A DNA stretch of 64,000 bases from Streptomyces sp. TRM70350 (GTDB lineage Bacteria; Actinomycetota; Actinomycetes; Streptomycetales; Streptomycetaceae). This document shows positions 57,112-64,000 of the stretch, piece after piece. Under the pieces are notes generated by a model. The model saw nothing but the letters and a program-made list of their open reading frames with translations. It had not been told where the DNA came from and ran no database searches. The DNA lies in the NCBI RefSeq assembly GCF_019219825.1, contig NZ_JAHUXH010000024.1:1-64000 (forward strand), in the 5' to 3' direction. Within the stretch, counting starts at the first letter, position 1. The number at the start of each line of letters is the position of its first letter. The translations under genes and the position numbers were made by a program.

Positions 57112-59289
57112 ATGCCCGAATCCGCCCTGCCCGGAACCGGCCTGCCAGCCCCGTCCGGGCCCCAGCCGCCGTCCCGACGTGGCCGAATGACGCCGCGGTC
57201 CGTCCTGATCTGGACCGCGGTCGCCATGGTCGGCGCCATCGGCTGGGGGATGCTCGCCCTGTCCCGGGGCGAGGAGATCTCGGCGGTCTGGCTGGTCGTG
57301 GCCGCCCTCGGCTCGTACGCCATCGCCTACCGCTTCTACTCGCGGTTCATCGCCCGCCGGGTCCTGGCGGTGGACGACACCCGCGCCACTCCCGCCGAGC
57401 GGCTGGAAGACGGTGTGGACTACCACCCCACCGACCGCCGGGTGCTGTTCGGCCACCACTTCGCGGCCATCGCCGGTGCCGGTCCGCTGGTGGGCCCGGT
57501 GCTGGCCGCTCAGATGGGCTATCTGCCGGGCACCATCTGGATCATCGTGGGCGTGATCTTCGCCGGCGCCGTCCAGGACATGATCGTCCTGTTCTTCTCC
57601 CTGCGCCGGGACGGCAAGAGCCTCGGCCAGATGGCCCGGGACGAGATCGGCAAGGTGGGCGGTGCCGCGGCGCTGATCGGCGTCTTCGCCATCATGATCA
57701 TCCTGCTCGCGGTGCTGGCCATGGTCGTCGTCAACGCGCTCGCGGAGTCCGCCTGGGGCACCTTCTCGGTCTCCATGACCATCCCCATTGCCCTCTTCAT
57801 GGGCTTCTACCTGCGCTACCTGCGGCCGGGCCGGGTCGTGGAGACCAGCCTCCTCGGTGTCGCGCTGCTGCTGCTCGCCATCCTCGGCGGCGGCTGGATC
57901 CAGGACTCCTCCCTGGCCGAGTACTTCGTCTGGAGCCCCGAGACCCTGGTCTTCTGCCTGGTCGGCTACGGCTTCGTCGCCTCCGTGCTCCCGGTATGGA
58001 TGCTGCTGGCCCCCCGTGACTACCTGTCGACGTTCATGAAGGTCGGCACCATCGCCCTGATGGCCGTCGGCGTGGTGGTCGCCGCCCCGACCCTCAAGGC
58101 GGAGCCGGTCACCGAGTTCGCCTCCACCGGCGCCGGACCGGTCTTCGCCGGTTCGCTGTTCCCGTTCCTGTTCATCACCATCGCCTGCGGTGCCCTGTCC
58201 GGCTTCCACGCGCTGGTCTCCTCCGGCACCACGCCGAAGCTGATCCAGAAGGAGTCCCAGGTCCGGATGATCGGTTACGGCTCCATGCTCACGGAGTCGT
58301 TCGTCGCCGTCATGGCACTGATCGCCGCGTGCGTCCTCGAACCCGGCCTGTACTACGCCATGAACTCCCCGGCGGCCCTCCTGGGACCGACCGTGGAGAG
58401 CGCCTCCGAGGCGGTGCGGAACCTCGGCTTCAGCATCACCCCGGACCAGCTCGCCGCAGCGGCGAAGGCCGTCGAGGAGGAGACGCTGGTCGCCCGCTCC
58501 GGTGGCGCGCCCACCCTGGCCGTGGGCATGGCGGAGATCTTCGCCGCGGTGTTCGGCGGCGCCGGGATGAAGGCCTTCTGGTACCACTTCGCCATCATGT
58601 TCGAGGCGCTGTTCATCCTCACCACGGTGGACGCCGGCACCCGCGTGGGCCGCTTCATGCTCCAGGACATGCTGGGCAACGTCTGGCGGCCGATCGGCCG
58701 GGTCACCTGGAAGCCGGGCATCTGGATCACCAGCGCCCTGGTCGTGGGCGCCTGGGGCTACTTCCTCTACGCCGGTGTCACCGACCCGCTCGGCGGCATC
58801 CGGCAGCTGTTCCCGCTGTTCGGCATCGCCAACCAGCTGCTGGCCGCGGTCGCCCTGGCCGTCACGACCACCCTGCTGATCAAGCACGGCAAGCTGCGCT
58901 GGGCATGGGTCACCGGTATCCCGCTGGCCTGGGATGTGGCGGTCACCTTCACCGCCGGCTGGCAGAAGATCTTCTCCGACAACCCGACGATCGGGTTCTT
59001 CGCCCTGCGGGACAAGTACGCGCAGGCCATCGAGGACGGCAAGCTCCTGCCCGGCGCCACGAGCATGGACGACATGCACAAGATCGTGCTCAACAACACC
59101 GTCGACGGTGTGCTCATGGCCGTCTTCCTCCTGCTGGTCCTCATCGTCCTGGTCAACTGCGCCGTGGTGTGCTTGCGCGCCGTCCGCGCCACCGAGCCGC
59201 TGCCCACGACCGAGGCACCCTACGTCGCGTCGCGTATCGACGTGCCGGAGCGGCAGCGCACCGAACCGCTGGTCGAGGCGGGGTCATGA
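57112..59289 (+). CDS. cstA: carbon starvation protein CstA, pyruvate/peptide transporter family
   Basis: 725 residues with about 16-18 membrane helices. CstA signatures are clear: ATPAERLEDGVDYHPTDRRV, LFGHHFAAIAGAGPLVGPVL, AGAVQDMIVLFFSLRRDGKS and LDVDAGTRVGR-type TTVDAGTRVGRFMLQDMLGN. The family imports pyruvate or peptides in starvation (established for E. coli CstA and BtsT). GAGGAG precedes ATG 57,112. Its stop overlaps the YbdD-like gene (ATGA), the usual partner. Confidence 0.95.
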   Translation: MPESALPGTGLPAPSGPQPPSRRGRMTPRSVLIWTAVAMVGAIGWGMLALSRGEEISAVWLVVAALGSYAIAYRFYSRFIARRVLAVDDTRATPAERLEDGVDYHPTDRRVLFGHHFAAIAGAGPLVGPVLAAQMGYLPGTIWIIVGVIFAGAVQDMIVLFFSLRRDGKSLGQMARDEIGKVGGAAALIGVFAIMIILLAVLAMVVVNALAESAWGTFSVSMTIPIALFMGFYLRYLRPGRVVETSLLGVALLLLAILGGGWIQDSSLAEYFVWSPETLVFCLVGYGFVASVLPVWMLLAPRDYLSTFMKVGTIALMAVGVVVAAPTLKAEPVTEFASTGAGPVFAGSLFPFLFITIACGALSGFHALVSSGTTPKLIQKESQVRMIGYGSMLTESFVAVMALIAACVLEPGLYYAMNSPAALLGPTVESASEAVRNLGFSITPDQLAAAAKAVEEETLVARSGGAPTLAVGMAEIFAAVFGGAGMKAFWYHFAIMFEALFILTTVDAGTRVGRFMLQDMLGNVWRPIGRVTWKPGIWITSALVVGAWGYFLYAGVTDPLGGIRQLFPLFGIANQLLAAVALAVTTTLLIKHGKLRWAWVTGIPLAWDVAVTFTAGWQKIFSDNPTIGFFALRDKYAQAIEDGKLLPGATSMDDMHKIVLNNTVDGVLMAVFLLLVLIVLVNCAVVCLRAVRATEPLPTTEAPYVASRIDVPERQRTEPLVEAGS

Positions 59290-59477
59290 GGACCGTGCGG
59301 AAGGTGCTGGGGGCCATCCGCTGGTACGCGCGGGAGGTGACCGGCGAGGCGGAGTACGACCGCTACTGCGAGCGGCGCCGTCGCCACCACCCGCACGCAG
59401 CTGTGCCCACCCGTCGCGAGTACGAGTGGATGCGCACGGCACGCCACGAGCGGGAAACCCCCAGCCGCTGCTGCTGA
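59286..59477 (+). CDS. YbdD/YjiX-family small protein (CstA partner)
   Basis: 63 residues: the family pattern AIRWYAREVTGEAEYDRYCE then HHPHAAVPTRREYEWMRTAR is plain. It is translationally coupled to cstA and required for transport in E. coli BtsT/CstA relatives. A hairpin terminator follows at 59,503. Confidence 0.92.
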   Translation: MRTVRKVLGAIRWYAREVTGEAEYDRYCERRRRHHPHAAVPTRREYEWMRTARHERETPSRCC

Positions 59478-59502
59478 ACGATCCCTGCTCCCTCGTGGAC
59501 CC

Positions 59503-59536
59503 AGGCGTTCCCCGGAGTGACGTCCGGGGAACGCCT
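59503..59536. terminator. terminator of the cstA operon
   Basis: AGGCGTTCCCCGGA, six-base loop GTGACG and the exact complement give a 14-bp stem 25 bp after the stop of the YbdD-like gene. Confidence 0.85.
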
Positions 59537-59680
59537 CGTCCGGCCCGGCACGAACCCGATCCCGGACAGGCAGAAGCAACCGCTCAGGTCCGGGTGGGGC
59601 CACCGCCCACCGTCCGGTTACCTCCCAGCAGTGCACGCACCCGCCCCCTCGTCAGCCGCACCCTCATGGGAAGGGAACAG

Positions 59681-60622
59681 ATGCTGCGACGCCGAAGATT
59701 CGTGGTCGCCGGCCCCGAGCTCGACGACCGCCACCTGCGCCGGGTCCTGACCCAGATGCGTCCGTCGCATCAACTGCACGGACTCGGGGCGAGCGCCGGC
59801 CGTCCGCCGTGGGAGCCCGTGGCCGAACTGCTGCACGCCACCGGCCGGGACTGGGACCGGCGCGTGCACCGGATCTCCGTGCTGGCACCCGCACTGCCGA
59901 CGATGGTCGTGGACCGATGGATCACCGACCGCCCGAAGGACCCCGACGCCTTGGTCGTCAAGGCGTATGCGAAGGTGGCACGGGCGGACGGCGCCCACCG
60001 TTCTGCGGCCCGGGACGTGTACGACGACTGCGTGCGGGCGGCGGAGGCCGGCCCCGAGGACCCCACGCCGTGGCTGGCCATGCTGGATCTGATGTACGCC
60101 TGCGGCTCCCCGTCCCGAGCCGTCGTCCCGGTGTGGACCGAGGCCGTCAACCGCCATCCGTGGAATCGGACCGCCTACCACCGGCTGCTGCGGCACCTTT
60201 CTCCGCGAGGGCACGGGACACTGGCCGAGATGCTCGACTTCGCCCGGCACAGCGCGGCACGGGCACCCCACGGATCACCGATCGCCGTGCTGCCCATCGC
60301 CGCCCGCGCCGAACTCGTCGCTCACCGGGAGGGCTCGCGTTCCCCGACGGCCGTGGGGGCCGCGGCCCACTGGAACCAGCCGGAAGCCGCCGCGGAGATC
60401 GACACCGCCCTGACCAAGTGGTTCCACGTCGAAGCCCCGCCGCACGCCGAGGTGCTCGCCGACCTCAACCTCCTCGCCTTCGCTCTGACGCGCGCCCACC
60501 GCACGGCCGAGGCCGCTCCCGTCTTCCGGCGTATCGGTCGCCATATGACCAGCCACCCCTGGGACCTCGTCCGCGACCCCGGGGGAGCGTTCCTCTACTG
60601 GCAGGACCGGGCGCGCTGCTGA
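59681..60622 (+). CDS. conserved-looking helical protein, function unknown
   Basis: 313 residues. All-helical with TPR-like spacing: PDALVVKAYAKVARADGAHR, PWLAMLDLMYACGSPSRAVV, NRHPWNRTAYHRLLRHLSPR and HAEVLADLNLLAFALTRAHR. It may read cellular proteins by repeat contacts. No signal peptide or catalytic motif, and I do not recognise a named family. ATG 59,681 follows AAGGGA; an ATG at 59,666 is also possible. Confidence 0.7.
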   Translation: MLRRRRFVVAGPELDDRHLRRVLTQMRPSHQLHGLGASAGRPPWEPVAELLHATGRDWDRRVHRISVLAPALPTMVVDRWITDRPKDPDALVVKAYAKVARADGAHRSAARDVYDDCVRAAEAGPEDPTPWLAMLDLMYACGSPSRAVVPVWTEAVNRHPWNRTAYHRLLRHLSPRGHGTLAEMLDFARHSAARAPHGSPIAVLPIAARAELVAHREGSRSPTAVGAAAHWNQPEAAAEIDTALTKWFHVEAPPHAEVLADLNLLAFALTRAHRTAEAAPVFRRIGRHMTSHPWDLVRDPGGAFLYWQDRARC

Positions 60623-60716
60623 TCGAGTTCCGGGGCCCGCCGCAGAGGACCTGGTCGGCACGTGTCCTGCCGTACCGTGCTTCCCGCGGATGCGCCGGGC
60701 GGCCGGTGAGGACCCG

Positions 60717-61295
60717 TCAACTGCCCTCAGCCGTCTCCGTGCAGCCGCTGGAAGGCCGTCGGGGTGGGGCGGGCGGACAGGAAGTCCCGGATCCGGCGGG
60801 CGCATGGAGGGGGTCGGAGACACCGGTGTCGCACTCGATGTCGTAGACGCCGTGGGCGTGGACCTGCTGGAGCTGGCGGGCGGCGAGACCGGGCGGCCGG
60901 TCCGCGCGCTCGCGCTCCCGACGCTGAAGCTCGTCCAGGGGGCAGTGCACGCCGACGAGGAGCACGTCCTGCGGTACGAAGAGGGAGAGGCAGTCCTTCA
61001 GCCGCCATTCGGCGCTGAGGATGTGGTCCATGACGACGTTGTTGCCGGCGGCGGCCATCCCGGCGACCGCGCGGTGGTAGCCCTGCCAGGTGCGGTGCAG
61101 GACGGTGTCAAGCTCATCGGGCGGGACGGGGGTGGGAGACCGCATCGCGTGGAAGGTGTCGACCGGCATGTGGAAGTACGGCTGGTCGAGGATCCGCAGC
61201 AGCTCGGTCGCGATGCTCGACTTCCCCGAACTGGACGTGCCGTTGAGGAAGACGATCAGGCCACGGCGCGGTGGCACATCGGTGAGATGTCTCAT
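60717..61295 (-). CDS. chloramphenicol phosphotransferase-like kinase, C-terminus frameshifted
   Basis: 192 residues from ATG 61,295. P-loop GLIVFLNGTSSSGKSSIATE, DTFHAMRSPTPVPPDEL, MDHILSAEWRLKDC and the lid RERERADRPPGLAARQLQQV are the CPT family pattern; the catalytic Asp equivalent is in PVDTFH. After GVYDIECDTGVSDP the natural ending (CARRIRDFLSARPTPTAFQR) lies in another frame, so one base seems lost near 60,807 and the last about 25 residues are replaced. The core could still work. Members phosphorylate small alcohols such as chloramphenicol; the real substrate is unknown. Confidence 0.75.
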   Translation of the reverse strand: MRHLTDVPPRRGLIVFLNGTSSSGKSSIATELLRILDQPYFHMPVDTFHAMRSPTPVPPDELDTVLHRTWQGYHRAVAGMAAAGNNVVMDHILSAEWRLKDCLSLFVPQDVLLVGVHCPLDELQRRERERADRPPGLAARQLQQVHAHGVYDIECDTGVSDPLHAPAGSGTSCPPAPPRRPSSGCTETAEGS

Positions 61296-61326
61296 GTACG
61301 TCGGTCCCGGCGCCCAGGTCCCGCCC

Positions 61327-61506
61327 TCAGGCCGCCTCGATGACCTCACCGCGGATCGCCGCGGCCCACTCGACCACCAACAGCTCGTACTCCGCCCGCT
61401 CCTGTGCCGACAGTGAGCCGCCCGCGCGCATCCACAGCGCGCGGATCTGCTCGTTCACCTCGGCAGCAGACCGCACGGAACCAGGGGTCACGGAATCGGG
61501 GGACAT
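61327..61506 (-). CDS. small conserved-looking helical protein
   Basis: 59 residues from ATG 61,506: RSAAEVNEQIRALWMRAGGS then LSAQERAEYELLVVEWAAAI form two amphipathic helices. Immediately upstream of the kinase gene on the same strand, 31 bp apart. Function unknown. Confidence 0.6.
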   Translation of the reverse strand: MSPDSVTPGSVRSAAEVNEQIRALWMRAGGSLSAQERAEYELLVVEWAAAIRGEVIEAA

Positions 61507-61633
61507 GCGGGCAAGCCTAGGGGCAAGCACTGACACTGCGCTACCGGGCGGCTACGCATCCCGTATGGGCTTGGTCACGGCCGACCGGATCCGGTCGCGC
61601 GTACTGACTGCACGACCAGTCGTGAAGCCACGG

Positions 61634-62509
61634 TCAGCCCGCCGATTCCGCCGCGTGGGGACTCAGGACGCCGAACGTCACCAGGGCGACGATCACGATG
61701 CCGAGCGCGACGCGGTACCAGACGAACGGCATGAAGCTCTTGGTCGAGATGAACTTCATGAACCAGGAGATCACCACATAGCCGGTGACGAAGGCGATCA
61801 CCGTGGCGAAGATCGTCGGCCCCCACGACACATGGCCGGTCTCCATGGCGTCGTTGAGTTCGAACAGGCCCGAGGCGAGCACCGCCGGAATGGCGAGCAG
61901 GAAGGAGTAGCGGGCCGCGGCCTCGCGGGTGTAGCCCATGAAGAGGCCGCCGGTGATGGTGGCGCCGGAGCGGGAGACTCCCGGGACGAGCGCCATGGCC
62001 TGGCAGAAGCCGAAGATCAGGCCGTCCCGCACGCCCAGTTCCTTCAGCGTCTTGCGCTCCTTGGCCGCCCGGTGGCGTCCGCCGTTCTCGTCGCGCGCCG
62101 CGATCCGGTCGGCGATGCCCATGATCAGGCCGACCACGATCAGCATGGTGGCGGTGATGCGCAGATCACGGAACGGCCCGACGATCTGGTCCTTCAGCGT
62201 CACGCCGAGCACGCCGATCGGGATCGAGCCGACGATCACCAGCCAGCCCATCCGCGCGTCCTGGTCCTTGCGCCACGTCTTGTCGTAGAGCGAGCGGGTC
62301 CACGCCGACAGGATGCGCCCGATGTCCTTGCGGAAGTAGATCAGCACGGCGGCCTCCGTGCCGATCTGGGTGATCGCCGTGAAGGCGGCGCCGGGGTCCT
62401 CCCAGCCGGAGAAGGCCGCGGTCAGGCGCAGGTGCGCGCTGGAGGACACGGGGAGGAACTCGGTCAGCCCCTGGACGAGTCCTAGGATGAGTGATTCGAA
62501 CCAAGACAT
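61634..62509 (-). CDS. uppP: undecaprenyl-diphosphatase UppP (BacA)
   Basis: 291 residues, about eight membrane helices. Both family motifs are intact: LTEFLPVSSSAHL (residues 15-27, catalytic Glu17 and the Ser/His) and ALVPGVSRSGATITGGLFMG. It recycles undecaprenyl diphosphate to the carrier lipid of cell-wall synthesis and confers bacitracin tolerance when abundant. ATG 62,509 starts the conserved first helix. Confidence 0.95.
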   Translation of the reverse strand: MSWFESLILGLVQGLTEFLPVSSSAHLRLTAAFSGWEDPGAAFTAITQIGTEAAVLIYFRKDIGRILSAWTRSLYDKTWRKDQDARMGWLVIVGSIPIGVLGVTLKDQIVGPFRDLRITATMLIVVGLIMGIADRIAARDENGGRHRAAKERKTLKELGVRDGLIFGFCQAMALVPGVSRSGATITGGLFMGYTREAAARYSFLLAIPAVLASGLFELNDAMETGHVSWGPTIFATVIAFVTGYVVISWFMKFISTKSFMPFVWYRVALGIVIVALVTFGVLSPHAAESAG

Positions 62510-62693
62510 CAGTTACGGAGTCCAAGTGCCGATCGTGGAACGGACGAAGGACACACCGAGCCCCCGCGCGCGGTGATCGGGTGTGTTGAGGGGCAGCGTA
62601 GCGTCCCGCGCCGACGCGCCCGACACGGGGGCTTCCCGGGCGATCGACGGTGATCGGTCCGGGGTGTTGACCGGCTGCGGAGGCGGGCCTACG

Positions 62694-62723
62694 TTGCAGT
62701 CCGGGGAAAGCGCTTGCTATGGC
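62694..62723 (+). promoter_or_regulatory. candidate promoter with LacI-type operator in the spacer
   Basis: TTGCAG (62,694), 18 bases, TATGGC (62,718). The spacer holds GGAAAGCGCTTGC with the palindrome AAGCGCTT at 62,708-62,715, the core of LacI/GalR-family sites. A repressor bound there would block polymerase at the Gfo/Idh promoter. Confidence 0.5.
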
Positions 62724-62768
62724 GCTTGTCATGCGTCCAGGGACCCCGGAGGAGTGCTGATCAGGTTC

Positions 62769-64000
62769 ATGGCCACATCCGCGACATCGGTGACATCGGT
62801 GACATCGGCGGCTGACAAGACATCCGACATTTCCGGAGCAGCCACGGAAGCCGACCCTCGATCCCCCTCCGCCTCTCTCTCCGACCGCCCGATCAGAGCC
62901 GCTGTCATCGGCACCGGAGGCATCGCCCGCGGATGTCACCTCCCCGCCCTCACCCGGCTCGCCGAGGAGGGCGAGGCGGAGGTCGTCGCGGCCGTCGACA
63001 TCGACCGGGCCGCCGTCGAGGCGTTCTGCGCGGAGGGCGGGATTCCGCACGCGTACACCGACATGGAGCGGATGCTGCGGGAGCAGCGGCCCGACCTGGT
63101 GACGATCTGCACACCGCCCAGGCTGCACCGCGAGCAGACCATCGCCGCCCTGCGGGCCGGCGCCTGGGTGTGGTGCGAGAAGCCGCCCGTGCCCACGCTC
63201 GCCGACTTCGACGCCGTCGAGGCGGCGGAGGGCCGGGCAGGTGGGCCGTACGCCTCGATCGTCTTCCAGCACCGGTTCGGCTCGGGCGCCGCCCATGTGC
63301 GCCGGCTGCTGGCCGAACAGGCCATGGGCCGACCGCTCGTGGCGCACTGTCAGACCACCTGGTACCGCAACGCCGCCTACTACGCGGTGCCCTGGCGCGG
63401 CCGCTGGCAGACCGAGGGCGGCGGGCCCGCCATGGGGCACGGCATCCACCAGATGGACCTGCTGCTCGATCTGCTCGGGCCGTGGAGCGAGGTGCGCGCG
63501 ATGGCCGGCCGGTTGGTGCACGACGTGGAGACCGAGGACGTCTCCACCGCGCTGGTCCGCTTCGAGAACGGCACCATGGCGACGGTCGTGAACAGCGTCC
63601 TCAGCCCCGACGAGGTGAGCCGCATCCGCGTCGACTGCGAACGCGCCACCGTCGAACTCACCCACCTGTACGGGCACGCCAACGCCGACTGGCGGATCAC
63701 CCCGGCGCCGGACGTGCCGACGGAGGAGGCCGCGCTCTGGCGGGACTTCGGCCCCGACGTGCCCAGTTCGCATCTGGCGCAGCTGCGGGAGCTGGTCGCC
63801 AGCATGCGCGCGGGTGAACGGCCGCGCAGCAGCGGGCCGGACGGACGCAAGAGCCTGGAGCTGATCACCGCGCTGTACAAGTCCGCGTTCACCGACACGA
63901 CCGTCCGCCGGGACGAGATCGGCCCCGGCGACCCGTACTACACGGCCCTGCACGGCGGTGCGCCCGGCTGGGCTCCCGTCGTCCCCGAGGCCGCCGCGAA
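62769..64000 (+). CDS. Gfo/Idh/MocA oxidoreductase, cut by the right edge
   Basis: At least 410 residues, open to the window end. A Ser/Thr/Ala-rich N-terminus (with ACATCGGTG repeated three times in the DNA) precedes the Rossmann motif AAVIGTGGIARGCHLPALTR, the family lysine in WVWCEKPPVP, and the substrate-domain HGIHQMDLLLDLLGPW with the conserved His/Asp. A sugar or inositol dehydrogenase is likely. The start is ATG 62,769, after GGAGGAG about 13 bases upstream; a GTG at 62,754 is the alternative. A LacI-type site in the promoter suggests sugar-controlled expression. Confidence 0.9.
   Translation, partial: MATSATSVTSVTSAADKTSDISGAATEADPRSPSASLSDRPIRAAVIGTGGIARGCHLPALTRLAEEGEAEVVAAVDIDRAAVEAFCAEGGIPHAYTDMERMLREQRPDLVTICTPPRLHREQTIAALRAGAWVWCEKPPVPTLADFDAVEAAEGRAGGPYASIVFQHRFGSGAAHVRRLLAEQAMGRPLVAHCQTTWYRNAAYYAVPWRGRWQTEGGGPAMGHGIHQMDLLLDLLGPWSEVRAMAGRLVHDVETEDVSTALVRFENGTMATVVNSVLSPDEVSRIRVDCERATVELTHLYGHANADWRITPAPDVPTEEAALWRDFGPDVPSSHLAQLRELVASMRAGERPRSSGPDGRKSLELITALYKSAFTDTTVRRDEIGPGDPYYTALHGGAPGWAPVVPEAAA

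Noticed and set aside
56848..59079. Long minus-strand frame opposite cstA
   Set aside because: Translation is a monotonous Gly/Asp/His/Arg mixture. CstA on the other strand has all family motifs, a ribosome-binding site and a coupled partner.

Overview
The window looks like chromosomal DNA of a high-GC actinomycete, almost certainly a Streptomyces or close relative. The evidence is very high G+C with strong third-position bias, many GTG starts, ATGA/GTGA-overlapping operons, lipobox lipoproteins, two SigE-family ECF sigma factors, TetR/LysR/XRE/WYL regulators and many secreted proteins. No rRNA, tRNA or CRISPR array was seen, and no polyketide or peptide synthetase.

The window divides into two parts. 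Positions 1 to about 41,250 form an accessory zone: short regulator-enzyme modules separated by gene remnants and insertion-sequence debris. In order these are: a hotdog thioesterase; a broken alkylmercury-lyase-like gene; a lipoprotein; a TetR/PaaI-thioesterase operon; an IS5-type remnant; a SigE-type sigma factor with a membrane partner; a repeat-containing secreted peptide; a truncated MMPL transporter; a TetR/SDR/aldo-keto reductase module; a secreted alpha/beta hydrolase; a 1141-residue subtilase; a frameshifted helical protein; a response regulator/histidine kinase/GerMN-lipoprotein operon facing a DUF3152 metallopeptidase; an MFS exporter/FAD oxidoreductase/XRE-cupin/methyltransferase module; DUF1684 and NTF2-like proteins; a secreted chorismate mutase; an acyltransferase-3/SGNH protein; IS3 and IS481 remnants; a WYL regulator facing a VOC protein; and a LysR-controlled molybdenum aldehyde oxidoreductase operon (FeS, FAD/4Fe-4S and Mo subunits plus an XdhC-type maturation factor). 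The zone ends with an SDR remnant and an xis/int pair whose integrase is frameshifted.

From 41,261 to the right edge the genes are intact, tightly packed and ordinary for a Streptomyces chromosome: a HipA-like kinase with DUF3037, two SDRs of FabG type, a peptide-type solute-binding lipoprotein, uracil-DNA glycosylase, a TPR-like protein, DinB, a TetR/FAD-monooxygenase/Gfo-Idh-MocA module, apolipoprotein N-acyltransferase, an SSS transporter/SigE sigma/membrane-protein operon, DUF3311, CstA with its YbdD partner, a chloramphenicol-phosphotransferase-like kinase with a damaged C-terminus, UppP and a second Gfo/Idh/MocA gene running off the edge.

The most useful new signals are regulatory. Clear inverted or direct repeats lie between several divergent gene pairs: paired ACTAC-N4-GTAGT for TetR/monooxygenase, ATACCGGGC-N7-GCCCGGTAT for WYL/VOC, three spaced ATGC-N7-GC(A/G)T boxes for LysR/aldehyde oxidoreductase, AAGCGG-N8-CCGCTT for TetR/SDR, a GTTAY-N6-GTTAC-like box beside the response regulator, and a LacI-type AAGCGCTT inside a promoter spacer. 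Other notable points are an SDR lacking all catalytic residues, a (Leu-Ala)7 hexanucleotide expansion in a dead SDR gene, an integrase with only a CTG start available, and a sigma factor translationally coupled to a transporter.
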